This document shows, one piece after another, positions 36,801 through 47,706 of a stretch of 64,000 bases of DNA. Each line of letters begins with the position of its first letter. Within the stretch, counting starts at the first letter, position 1. The position numbers and the translations under genes were made by a program. The stretch covers positions 10,774,001 to 10,838,000 of the forward strand of contig BSBM01001138.1 in assembly GCA_027924585.1 (NCBI GenBank), in the 5' to 3' direction. Under the pieces are notes generated by a model. That model worked only from the letters and a program-made list of their open reading frames with translations, was not told the DNA's origin and did no database searches. The DNA is from Larix kaempferi (lineage: Eukaryota > Streptophyta > Pinopsida > Pinales > Pinaceae).

Positions 36801-38265
36801 AGCAATTGAGGTAAGATCTACAAGGTATGTGCCTCTTTCATCCATTCTATCTCCATTGGTCATAAAACCCTAATTAAATCAAAACCCCAATTTTGGTATT
36901 TTTTTAGATCTACTTAGATTTACCCTTGCAATTGAAAAGATATTAAAAACCCACCTCTATAGCATCCACCCCTAGTTGGATCTATAGTTTGGTGGTGATT
37001 GGCTAAAATTTGACACACTTTTCAATAAAAAAAGCCTTCTTGAACCTAAATCGATTTTCCTAAGAGAAGCTTGTTGGGCATGATCTAGCACATGGGTATG
37101 TGAGATCCCACTTGATTTGACATCTAGACACTTGATAACCTATACCCATATCCTTGCTTTGGTGAAAACTACCTTGTGGACATCTCTCCATGTTTTGAGG
37201 GGTTGAAACCCCCTTTTGATCTTCTTGGTACCTTAAAACTTAGATCTACTAAGATCTACCCATTGGATTTACTTGAAACTTTGAAGGAACATAGATCGGG
37301 GTACTAACATCCCGGATCTACATTTTGGTGGCCATTGGACTTGGTTTGATCCACCAAACCCATCTTTTGCCCTTCCTTGAGAAAGTCGCACCCCCTTGAA
37401 GTTTTGAGTTGGACCACTTCTAGCAAGTGGGTGGTTGAGATTTTCAGAGATTTGGAATGCCCATGCCTTGAAACCTAGGTCTAGACTGTCCTTTTGGCCC
37501 GATCTACCTTGGGGATTGCATTCCTTGTTTTAAGGAATTGTGGTCCACTTTTGGTCATCACTCAAAAACCTAGATCTAGTAAGATCTAACCATTGGATCA
37601 CATCCATTTCACTTGACTTGGCTTCTAGGTGTCCCGATCTACACTTTGACATCTTTCTTGACTCCATTAGCCCACTAAACAAGGCACTAGTCCATCACCA
37701 AGCAAGTCGCACTCCTTGGGATTCGTGTCAAACCTTAGATTTAATACATGGGTACTCCTAGAAATAACTCAAACTCATAGATCTAGCCTAGATCTAACCT
37801 ATAATACCAACTTCACACTTAACTTTACCTTGTGGGTCCACCTAGAACCATTTTATACTTCCCAAGAAACTAGACCCACTTGTGTAAACAAATGGTATTA
37901 TACCTAGTCATCATACCCCATCATGTGGCCTAAACCATACATAGGTTGAAACATTAACAAACTCTTACACCTCCTTCAACCATACCTTAACCCATAGGTC
38001 CACTTAGCCTTGCATTGGTTTCCGTAACTCATTACTTACCTACCCATAGAAACCTTTGTTTGGGTCCAATCAACTGTGATTGGGGTATAGGGTCTCCCCC
38101 TTGGTCTAGTTACACCTTGACCTAAACCGAAGAGTGCCTCGGTTGACGTGACTCCCACCTGCATTGGGAACCGTGGCATCTCTTGGGTCACCTCTTTAGT
38201 TGCCTGACTCCTCTACCGTCCCGGATGGGATACCTCTAGGGGCAACTACAAGTTGTGTGATAACA
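33829..38265 (+). repeat. 5' LTR, 4437 bp
   Basis: TGTTATCACACC to GTGTGATAACA. A TATATAAG box at 36317-36324 places U3 at about 2.5 kb and R-U5 at about 1.9 kb. The U5 part holds three diverged modules of about 330 bp marked by AGATCTA motifs and an AAGTCGCA(C)-like phrase. Short open frames occur identically in both LTRs; they lack similarity and are not called as genes. Confidence 0.97.
36317..36324 (+). promoter_or_regulatory. Putative TATA box of the giant 5' LTR
   Basis: TATATAAG lies in CCTATATAAGGAGGAGACC. The older and subfamily-2 LTRs keep TATTTAAGG or TATTTAAAG at the equivalent place (near 20330 and 50270), followed by a conserved CATTGTAA phrase. This supports a real core promoter. 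Confidence 0.6.
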
Positions 38266-38269
38266 TTTT

Positions 38270-38287
38270 TGGCGCCGTTGCCGGGGA
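38270..38287 (+). other. Primer binding site, tRNA-Asp type
   Basis: TGGCGCCGTTGCCGGGGA, four bases after the 5' LTR, is complementary to the 3' end of plant tRNA-Asp and is typical of Athila/Tat Ty3 elements. Confidence 0.93.
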
Positions 38288-38641
38288 GGTAGGGGCCTAC
38301 CTTGGTTCAACACACCTTTATGTCTCACTATCTCTCTGCACTTTAAACGACATACCTCTTGGTAGTAGAGCTTAAAAATCTACCTGGCGACTCCTAACCG
38401 TGACTCCGCTGAGGAGCGAGCTCATAGTCATCCTTATAACACTCGAAGTAAATCAAATTCAAATCATTTGGAAGGAACCCCACTCACATATCACAAGAGA
38501 GATCCTAGAACCCAGTCAACTAACTTCTTGTGGAAACTTGTTAACTCAGGTTCTCCAAACCGTACCTTAGGATCCCCTTTGTTCAATCCGGTTCCTCCTT
38601 TATCACCTAATCATAACTCCAGTTCAAACCCAGTCAATCCA

Positions 38642-41600
38642 ATGGCTGGACAAGGTCAATCAAACTCCGGTGTAAACAACCAAAACAACCCTCCTGTTGC
38701 TCGGGCTTTTGGTCATAAAGCTAGAGCTTCTCCCTTAGACTTCTCTCAGATCTTGGGTGCTCCCCATAGCATGCCAGACAAGTACTTTGAAAAGATCCCA
38801 AAATTCAATGGCAACTGTGCCACCTCTATTGAGGACCACATAGACAATGTTTGGGCTCATATGGAAGCATATGGGGCTGAGGAGGAGCATGTGTTTATTA
38901 GGGGTCTCTTTGCATCCTTGGAGGGTGATGCTCGCAAATGGTTTGACCGTTTGCCTCCATCATCAATCAATGGGTATGATGTATTCACCGACAAACTCAA
39001 GCAAGAGTGGTCAGTCAAGTTAGATGGGCGTTTCCTTTTACACCAACTTTTTGACATCAAAAAGAAAGAGAATGAGTCTGTCCATGAGTTTAATCAACGC
39101 TTCGATAGGACTGTTGCCAACATCCCAAGTAACATAAGGCCCCTTGACCAAGCTATCTTGATCCATTACCTTAATGCTTATGAAGGTTACCTGGGTTACC
39201 ACTTAAAGGACAAAGACCCTAATAATTTGAAGGAAGCCCAAGACAACGCCAAGAAAGCTGAGGCAAATGCTGCCTCCATGGGAAAACAAAACTTCTTTGA
39301 CCTAATTAGTGGACCTACTTCCTCTAGATCTGAGCCTAAGTTTAAGAAGAGTAAGGAACCTAGCAAAGAGCCCAGTGAAATGATGGAGAGTATGCATGAA
39401 ATGATGAAAAACTTAACTCTCCTAACTAGGGACCTAGCCAAGAACAGAGAAGGGGATAGATATAGGCAGCCCTATGGTCCTAAACCTTATTGGAATCAAC
39501 AAAAGAAACCTAATGAAGGAGATAGAAGAAACCCTATGAATCAAGAACCTCCTATCATAAACTGGTCTGAGGAGCAGAAGTTGGAAGATCCTGAGTATAC
39601 CACCCATGGTGATGATACTCCGGATTCTCCAAAGAACATTAATTGGGTTGATGACTTAAAATTTGACAAAGACTTTGGAAGAATCCTGATTGATCATGAA
39701 GAAAACACCATAGAAGAAACAAACCCTAGTGGTCCCATCTATACTACTGAACAAGTCAATAGTGATCAAACACCCTATAAAACCTATCAACGAAGGAAGG
39801 ATGGCCAAAAGCCTATGCCTTTTAGTGAAAAGAAAAACAAAGAGTTGCCTAGTCCAGTAAGTGAGCCTTGCCCTTTGCCTGAGTATGACTTTGATATCAA
39901 CATCGAAAGAGAGTTAGACAAAGTTATGCACAACATTCCACTCACTGAGCTAATGAAAATCCCTTCGATAAAAGAACAAGTGGTAGAGTTTTTCGAGAGT
40001 ATCCCTGAGACAGCCACGACTAATGGTGAGGATTCATCTTCTCAAAACCCAACACCTTGTGATGTGATTGAGGAAGAGGATGACCCTCCCATTAACATCC
40101 AAACTGCCTTATATGAGAGGAAGAATGGGGGTCATCAACCATTTTACCTTACACTACGCATAGGTGATCTCCTCCTTCATAACTGTATGTTGGATTCTGG
40201 TGCCTCCATGAATGTGATGCCTTTACAAGTCATGGAAGCTATGGGACTAAAGATAACTAGACCTTATGGGAACGTTTGTGGGATTGACTCTAAACCAGTC
40301 AAAGTCTTTGGCTTGATCAAAAACCTGAGAGCTGACCTGTTTTCGTGCCCCGACATATCTATGCTGATGGATATAGTAGTCATAGATCTCCCTCCAGCAT
40401 ATGGCATGCTCCTTTGTAGGAAGTGGTCCGCTGGGCTAGGGGGACATCTTCAGATGGACTTGTCATATGCTACCATCCCCAACTCTGATGGGTCTTTGGT
40501 TAGGGTGTATCGGGAGCCATTTTATGATGGACATCTTGAGAATTATGAGGATGGCATGAGAAACACTTTTGGTGAGGGTGAGTTATTACCAGAGGGTATC
40601 TTTATGGTCATGGGAGGTCATGATGATGATCCTAGCATGGTTGAAGAAAGAATTATTGAAGTTGACCCTCAGTCCATTCAAGTGTCGGAAAACCTTAGGA
40701 CCTCGAACCAACCCAATGGTATAGGGCCAAACATTGACCAACCTGCACCTCCCATTCAGCTAAACACTTCGGAGGATAACTTTGACCAAATTAGAAGGGG
40801 TGAGTACATACCTAGGACAGTACATGAGTGGCTTTTCCTAGTGGACCTTAACACAGAAAGAGGAAGACAGGGTTTACCTCACATCACTCCTTGGACAAAT
40901 AACAATGAAGGAACACACCTTCCCTCACCTGAGGGGAATGATGAAGAACTAGTTGATTATCACTTCTCTGATGTGCCTGATCACTTGTCCCATTTGTCCT
41001 TAGAGGATGGGGTTTTAAGGCAAGTGAATGACAACTCTATGAGTTGGCAAGAACATGCCTTGATCCATGATGCCCCTGGGGAAGACTTTTCTTTGAATAA
41101 TCTAGCCATTTTTCAAGAAGAACCCACTGACCCACATTTGCTTCATCCTTACCCTAGCTTCCTTTTGCCTAGAGAGTTACCTAGTAGTGAAGAGGATTTT
41201 GACTCTACACCAGCATCTTTGGATATGAGGAGCCAAAGTACACCTAGCACAGTTCATAGTCCCATTTCTGATGACCATTTGGCATTTTTAGAAAACATGA
41301 CCATTCCTATCCCATCAGGAGAGGGTAGTAGCGGAAGTAGTGAAAATCAAAGCCCTCCACCCTTAACCCAAGCTGAAGTGAATGAGGATGTTGATACTGA
41401 CCGTTTGACCATAGGGGAAACACAAAAAAGTATCATTCACCCACTAGAAGAAAGTCCTCCTAGGAGAACTGTAGGAGAGGTCTTGATTGGTAGCATAGTT
41501 GTACCTTTAGACGGTGGACCTCCCAGATTTGATGAAATTCCTCCTAAAAAGAATTCAAGTATAGCTGCACCTCAACCTCAATGCACTTCTGATATCCAAC

Positions 41601-41845
41601 CTTTTCCCGAACATGTTATTGAAGTCATCCCTCAATCTGTAAATCACCTAAGGTTCGAAATTGGTGATAAGGTTGTAGTACCTAATGATTTATTTTATAC
41701 ACGATCTAGGGGATCAGGTGACTTTTGGGTTGGACCACTTACTGTAGAGCGCTGCATTGATGAGATGTGTTTTCTCACCACTGGGACTGGCCAACGCATC
41801 TTACTCCCTATCAATAAAAGGGAGCTAAGGGATTATCATCCCTGA
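38642..41845 (+). CDS. Gag-protease polyprotein of the giant-LTR element
   Basis: Intact frame of 1067 residues from the first ATG (MAGQGQSN). The same frame is open upstream from 38369 without an ATG, and includes an HPYNTRSK segment. Residues about 30-230 form a retrotransposon Gag domain (KIPKFNGNCATSIEDHID, LEGDARKWFDRLP, HQLFDIKKKENESVHEFNQR). No CCHC knuckle is seen. The protease has LDSGASMNVMPL at about residue 517. A long acidic, Pro/Ser-rich linker follows. The last about 70 residues (FEIGDKVVVPND, FWVGPLTVERCID, LLPINKRELRDYHP) recall the C-terminal tail of integrases. RT, RNase H and the integrase core are absent, with no gap or stop that suggests decay. It is likely made from LTR transcripts and forms particles filled by a partner's enzymes (inference). 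Confidence 0.9.
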   Translation: MAGQGQSNSGVNNQNNPPVARAFGHKARASPLDFSQILGAPHSMPDKYFEKIPKFNGNCATSIEDHIDNVWAHMEAYGAEEEHVFIRGLFASLEGDARKWFDRLPPSSINGYDVFTDKLKQEWSVKLDGRFLLHQLFDIKKKENESVHEFNQRFDRTVANIPSNIRPLDQAILIHYLNAYEGYLGYHLKDKDPNNLKEAQDNAKKAEANAASMGKQNFFDLISGPTSSRSEPKFKKSKEPSKEPSEMMESMHEMMKNLTLLTRDLAKNREGDRYRQPYGPKPYWNQQKKPNEGDRRNPMNQEPPIINWSEEQKLEDPEYTTHGDDTPDSPKNINWVDDLKFDKDFGRILIDHEENTIEETNPSGPIYTTEQVNSDQTPYKTYQRRKDGQKPMPFSEKKNKELPSPVSEPCPLPEYDFDINIERELDKVMHNIPLTELMKIPSIKEQVVEFFESIPETATTNGEDSSSQNPTPCDVIEEEDDPPINIQTALYERKNGGHQPFYLTLRIGDLLLHNCMLDSGASMNVMPLQVMEAMGLKITRPYGNVCGIDSKPVKVFGLIKNLRADLFSCPDISMLMDIVVIDLPPAYGMLLCRKWSAGLGGHLQMDLSYATIPNSDGSLVRVYREPFYDGHLENYEDGMRNTFGEGELLPEGIFMVMGGHDDDPSMVEERIIEVDPQSIQVSENLRTSNQPNGIGPNIDQPAPPIQLNTSEDNFDQIRRGEYIPRTVHEWLFLVDLNTERGRQGLPHITPWTNNNEGTHLPSPEGNDEELVDYHFSDVPDHLSHLSLEDGVLRQVNDNSMSWQEHALIHDAPGEDFSLNNLAIFQEEPTDPHLLHPYPSFLLPRELPSSEEDFDSTPASLDMRSQSTPSTVHSPISDDHLAFLENMTIPIPSGEGSSGSSENQSPPPLTQAEVNEDVDTDRLTIGETQKSIIHPLEESPPRRTVGEVLIGSIVVPLDGGPPRFDEIPPKKNSSIAAPQPQCTSDIQPFPEHVIEVIPQSVNHLRFEIGDKVVVPNDLFYTRSRGSGDFWVGPLTVERCIDEMCFLTTGTGQRILLPINKRELRDYHP

Positions 41846-42402
41846 CCTTCCTTACCTTGCCTTGCCTGTTTAGAGTAGGTAGGTTCTGAATAAGCTCACT
41901 TGAGCAGTAGGTTTTGTGTGATTTTTCCTTTTCTGTGTGCCGAGTATTGTCCTTTTTCTTGTTTCTGCCTGAGTTGAGTCTTGCTCCTTCCTAAGCTTGT
42001 CTTTTCTCCTGCATACATTTAAGAAATTATAGTTAGCATTTATATTGTTGGCTGCCTGTGCAAGTTGAGATTGCCTGATTAAAGAAGTACTCTTGCCCTC
42101 CTGCACAGTAAATAAAAATGATAAATGATAATAATATATGCCATGTTAGTTTAAATTTATATTTTGACGCATTTTCAGTTTATGCTTTAGATTAGTTTTC
42201 AGTTTTGTTTTGTTTTTATCCCATACATGCTCCATGATGGTATTCTAGTTTTTGTGAGAGCAGGAACAGGTGCAAGATAAAAGCTGAAAGCAAGGATGGT
42301 GCAGTGCTGGATTGAAGATTGATGCAGAGCAGTTCGAGACCAGAGATTCTGAGGTTCTCAAGCGCTCTCTCCCTTAGAGCACTTGTCCCAGCTGGAGCCA
42401 GA
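41846..42402 (+). other. 3' untranslated internal region, weak polypurine tract
   Basis: About 557 bp without coding potential. The bases directly before the 3' LTR (CCCAGCTGGAGCCAGA) hold no long purine run. Purine-richer stretches lie further upstream, near 42255-42300 (for example GAGAGCAGGAACAGG). Confidence 0.6.
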
Positions 42403-45400
42403 TGTTATCACACCATAGTAGCAGGGCTACTATTCTTGTACAGCAGATATCTGCACATTCCAGAGCTTCCTTATTCCAGAGCATGGCTATATATTTTGGA
42501 TCACTTATGATCAGAGCAGTACATTATTCAGATTTTATGACCTTGTGTCAAGGCTGAGCCTTGAGAGTTCAGATTTGATGACTGATGTGACCACTTATCC
42601 CATTACAGTTTCAGTTCAGTGCCTAGAGATATATTGCAGCAGTGTTTCAGATGATGCATGATGATGATTATTATGATGATGTTGTATGATCTATGGATAT
42701 GTTCTCACTGACTGTGGATTATTATCTTGTTGATTTAGTCATGATCATGGCATGTGCTTGGTATATTATTCCTGATGTGGCAAACTATTTAAAATGAACT
42801 GTAAATCTTAAAATGGACAATTGCTTGCACTTTTTAGGTCATTTAACAAAACTTACTGGTATTTTACCTTACATAGACATGGTCTTTCCCCGACACCAGT
42901 TGTCTGCTAGTGTAGGCTCCATATTCACTTGCCTCCATCCATACATGACCTTCCTGTTTGACTTTAAACCCTGACATGTCTCATTTGACTTTCTGATACT
43001 GAGGACTTCCCCATTTTTCTACCTCTGTGTTTGGACCGCATCCCTGTTTATTCAGTGTCTCGGCTCTGAGTTGGTGACAGAACTTGCCTTTGGTGAGTTG
43101 GATTGTAGGCCTTGGCTCGAACTCCCCCTAGTCACTTGAGATGTTGTTGGCTAAAACTGAAAGCTCATGTTCTACCTATGGAAACTAAAAATTCGCCCAT
43201 GGAAACAAAAAAGGGCAAGAGCAGTGAAAAGCTAAAAAAATATACTCCTCGAAGAGTATAAGAAAGGTCCAAAAAGCAATAGTTCTTAAAAGCTATATCT
43301 AAACAATTGCTGACCTTGTATAAATATATGAAAAACATGCCCTGGATGCAAGCTGCAACTAGTTGTGCTTCTCAGCACATCTGAAATCCGAAGGGTTATG
43401 TAGGCCAAAAAGGCCATGGAAATAAAATTGAATGATCCTAATGAACCTGGATCAACTTGATGTAGACATGATGCCTAAGTTGAATAAACACTCTCTAAAC
43501 AACTTATCCATTTGTGAGGCACAGCCATCCCCCGTGTTCTTTTGTCCAGCACAGAGTTTGTAGCTTCCCCCTTCTCCCAGTCCAAAGTATTTTTGAGTTG
43601 AGTTAGACAAGTCAAACCCTTGGCTCAACCTTGCTCCTAGCCTTCATCCTTTACTAGCAGTTTGACCATGTCCAATGGGTGAGTTTGTCATTTGAACTAT
43701 GGTGCAAGTAATTTATTATAACAACGGAATATGTTAACTTGATTAATGCCACTGAATGGAATTTATACTTTGAGCTTAGCTGTGGGAATGATTAGAGAAG
43801 CATTGTCTTAGTCTACTGATGTGATTTATCCTTGATTATATATTCTTGGGATCCGTGATGATGTGGACCATGTATGGATGATTATTGATGATGATTTATG
43901 GGCCCACATGTTTGAGGATGATATCATATGATGGACATATGATGCAGATGATGTTTGATCCAGTTCAGCAGGTTTATTATTACTTCAGATCAGCAGATTA
44001 TACATTGTCCATATATGGTGGACCCTACAGCAGGCCCATTAGGGCAACCCAGGGTGTATGAGTACTCATTCCTAGTGGATTTGGGTCTTCTGGATCCATT
44101 GAGACACTTATCTTTCAGTTCCGGGCACTTCTGACAGTGATTGATGCAGTTTTACACTTGTTGACCAGATTGGGGGCTGATTTCCCAGCCTGAGCAGCAG
44201 GGGCCCCGAGAGGCCAGTTCACCTAGGGCGCTGATGATGGAGGGGGTGGTCCAGCCACTTGTTATTACCATTTACCCCCCCTTTCGGAGAGCCTGGTGGG
44301 CTCAGATGGACAGCGCTAGCACCCTAGGAGGCAGTTTTGGCACTTTCACAGTTCCCGAGGCAGTTAAAAAATGGGATAAAGTGGTCACTGAGGAAATCGA
44401 TTTGGGCAATTGAGGCAAGGTTTTGGCATTTCGTCTTCACAGAGGTCTTCCAGGGTGGCATCACTATCTTCCAGTCAGTTTTCACCATGTGGGTATGCCC
44501 GGATTGATCACAGGAGGACATTTACTGCTTGACTGTCATGGATTCTGAGGACAGTTTTGATCATTTATATTATATTGGACATATTTTATTATTTTATTGT
44601 GCCTTGGGGATGAGCTAGTAAGGATTGATGCCTCCTAGCCCCACCATGTGCTTATTTTATCATGTCCTAGTCATCATGAGGTGGATCATTGTACTTTTTA
44701 CCCCTCTAGTGGGATGACGTCACCCTCCATTGTACCATTTAGTGAGGGCGCTTTTGTTATATTGGGTGATCCAAGTGATATTATGTTATGGTTCATCCTA
44801 GCCATTGATTGTATGATGAGATCTTATAATCTCAACCACTCATTTGATGTAGTATTGTAGAGTGGTATAGGGTTTTGGTCTTTATTATCCTATATAAGGA
44901 GGAGACCCCCCATTGTAAAGCTCACCTTTGGAGCTCTGGAATATTGGAATAGAAGATTTTTTGTGGAGCACATCTCTCTTGCATTTTGGATTCTCTTGCA
45001 TATTGAATATAAAGTATCTCTTCTATGTATCATTGTGGATTTTGGTGTTTTTGCTAACCTTTTGACAGGAAAGTCGAATTGGAGAGAGGAGGGCGACTTT
45101 TTGAGGGTTATTGTTGGAGGGATCCACATATTCTCTCTTGGGTTGATCTTGTGACAGGGAGTATCATTATTGTATCTTCGTGACATAGTTGATGCTTTCT
45201 ATTACATCTTTCTACCATTTTCATAATCATCTTGCTTGACTTGTTTCTTTGATCTTGTCTTGTAGGAGGAGGACGATTTGGCTATCTTGGAGAAGGGCGA
45301 TTTGGTTGGAGCACTTGGATCTCACTCTTGAATATAAACATAGGAGAATGCTATCAACTTGCAAGGTGGCCATAAGCAATTGAGGTAAGATCTACAAGGT

Positions 45401-46839
45401 ATGTGCCTCTTTCATCCATTCTATCTCCATTGGTCATAAAACCCTAATTAAATCAAAACCCCAATTTTGGTATTTTTTTAGATCTACTTAGATTTACCCT
45501 TGCAATTGAAAAGATATTAAAAACCCACCTCTATAGCATCCACCCCTAGTTGGATCTATAGTTTGGTGGTGATTGGCTAAAATTTGACACACTTTTCAAT
45601 AAAAAAAGCCTTCTTGAACCTAAATCGATTTTCCTAAGAGAAGCTTGTTGGGCATGATCTAGCACATGGGTATGTGAGATCCCACTTGATTTGACATCTA
45701 GACACTTGATAACCTATACCCATATCCTTGCTTTGGTGAAAACTACCTTGTGGACATCTCTCCATGTTTTGAGGGGTTGAAACCCCCTTTTGATCTTCTT
45801 GGTACCTTAAAACTTAGATCTACTAAGATCTACCCATTGGATTTACTTGAAACTTTGAAGGAACATAGATCGGGGTACTAACATCCCGGATCTACATTTT
45901 GGTGGCCATTGGACTTGGTTTGATCCACCAAACCCATCTTTTGCCCTTCCTTGAGAAAGTCGCACCCCCTTGAAGTTTTGAGTTGGACCACTTCTAGCAA
46001 GTGGGTGGTTGAGATTTTCAGAGATTTGGAATGCCCATGCCTTGAAACCTAGGTCTAGACTGTCCTTTTGGCCCGATCTACCTTGGGGATTGCATTCCTT
46101 GTTTTAAGGAATTGTGGTCCACTTTTGGTCATCACTCAAAAACCTAGATCTAGTAAGATCTAACCATTGGATCACATCCATTTCACTTGACTTGGCTTCT
46201 AGGTGTCCCGATCTACACTTTGACATCTTTCTTGACTCCATTAGCCCACTAAACAAGGCACTAGTCCATCACCAAGCAAGTCGCACTCCTTGGGATTCGT
46301 GTCAAACCTTAGATTTAATACATGGGTACTCCTAGAAATAACTCAAACTCATAGATCTAGCCTAGATCTAACCTATAATACCAACTTCACACTTAACTTT
46401 ACCTTGTGGGTCCACCTAGAACCATTTTATACTTCCCAAGAAACTAGACCCACTTGTGTAAACAAATGGTATTATACCTAGTCATCATACCCCATCATGT
46501 GGCCTAAACCATACATAGGTTGAAACATTAACAAACTCTTACACCTCCTTCAACCATACCTTAACCCATAGGTCCACTTAGCCTTGCATTGGTTTCCGTA
46601 ACTCATTACTTACCTACCCATAGAAACCTTTGTTTGGGTCCAATCAACTGTGATTGGGGTATAGGGTCTCCCCCTTGGTCTAGTTACACCTTGACCTAAA
46701 CCGAAGAGTGCCTCGGTTGACGTGACTCCCACCTGCATTGGGAACCGTGGCATCTCTTGGGTCACCTCTTTAGTTGCCTGACTCCTCTACCGTCCCGGAT
46801 GGGATACCTCTAGGGGCAACTACAAGTTGTGTGATAACA
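42403..46839 (+). repeat. 3' LTR, 4437 bp
   Basis: Same length and ends as the 5' LTR. The offset between matching positions is a constant 8574, which shows there are no indels between them. The TATA box is at 44891-44898. Followed by the AGTCC target duplication. Confidence 0.97.
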
Positions 46840-46844
46840 AGTCC

Positions 46845-47706
46845 AACTATGGTACAAATAAGTTGGTAACAAAATCCTTGGTTGAAAATCACACTGAAAG
46901 GAAGATCAAGACCCTATGATCGAACAATGGCGGAGAATTCACTTTAGAAGAATTCAAGGAACTTTGTAGAGATTCTGGGATTAAGAGGGAGTTGAGCACT
47001 CCTTACAATCCTCAACAAAATTGCGTTACAGAACGAAAGAACAGAACAATAATGGAAGCAGCGGAGGAAATGCTACATGATCAGGATCTTCCGATGCACT
47101 TATGGGTAGAAGCAGCAAGAACAACTGTGTATGTACAAAATCATACACCTCACCGTGTATTGAACAACAAGACTCCAGAAGAAGTTTTCTTAGGAGAGAA
47201 ACCAGAAGTCAGCCATCTCAAAATATTTGCCTGCCCTGTGTACATACGCATCCCAAAAGAAAAGAGAACAAGCTAGACCCTTCAGGAAAGAAGGGCATAT
47301 TCGTGGGATATAGTGACACATCAAAAGATTACTGAATATACTTTCCAGGATTCAAGAAGATCGAGATCAGTAGAGACGTAACTTTTGATGACGATTCAAC
47401 ATACAACAAATCAAGAAAATTACCTATTAAAGAAATTGAAGAACCTGAAGATCCCAAAACCGGAGACACAGTTATGAAAGAGACACTTCAAGAAGATCAC
47501 CAAGACCATGACATGACAGAACCACAAGAACCTGTAGATCCACCTTGTGAGAAGAACTCCCACAAGAGAAGACCAATATGGGCACGTGAATCAATACAAG
47601 ATGCAGAGAAGTATGGTTCTCTAGATGTGACACACAGAGAAAGCAAGAGACCCAGACCATACTCCAATTATGTGGCCCTACTATGTGGCATCATTGATAA
47701 AGAACC
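46845..47706 (+). pseudogene. Ty1/copia integrase remnant, middle part
   Basis: Reads VTKSLVENHTERKIKTL, a stop, SNNGGEF (integrase Asp replaced by Asn), then STPYNPQQNCVTERKNRTIM with the catalytic Glu, and the copia signature HLKIFACPVYIRIPKEKR and GIFVGYSDTSKDY. A one-base shift occurs near 47265. Two stops (at TL*SNNGG and KDY*IYFPG) sit where copia has arginine, fitting CGA to TGA. The linker towards RT follows (GSLDVTHRESKRPRPYSNY). The gene continues at 52223 after the solo LTR and began before 33829. Confidence 0.9.

Larger units (their letters stand above)
33829..46839 (+). mobile_element. Young non-autonomous Athila-like element with 4437-bp LTRs (TR-GAG type)
   Basis: A complete 13,011-bp element flanked by AGTCC (33824-33828 and 46840-46844). 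Both LTRs are exactly 4437 bp (33829-38265 and 42403-46839), start TGTTATCACACCATAG and end GTGTGATAACA. Comparing by eye I noticed one substitution (C at 35710, T at 44284). A tRNA-Asp-type primer site follows the 5' LTR at once, as in Athila/Tat elements. The 4.1-kb interior has one long frame with Gag and aspartic protease, but no RT, RNase H or integrase core. LTRs make up two thirds of the element. It resembles the TR-GAG and LARD classes of non-autonomous plant elements and must use enzymes of another element. Confidence 0.95.
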
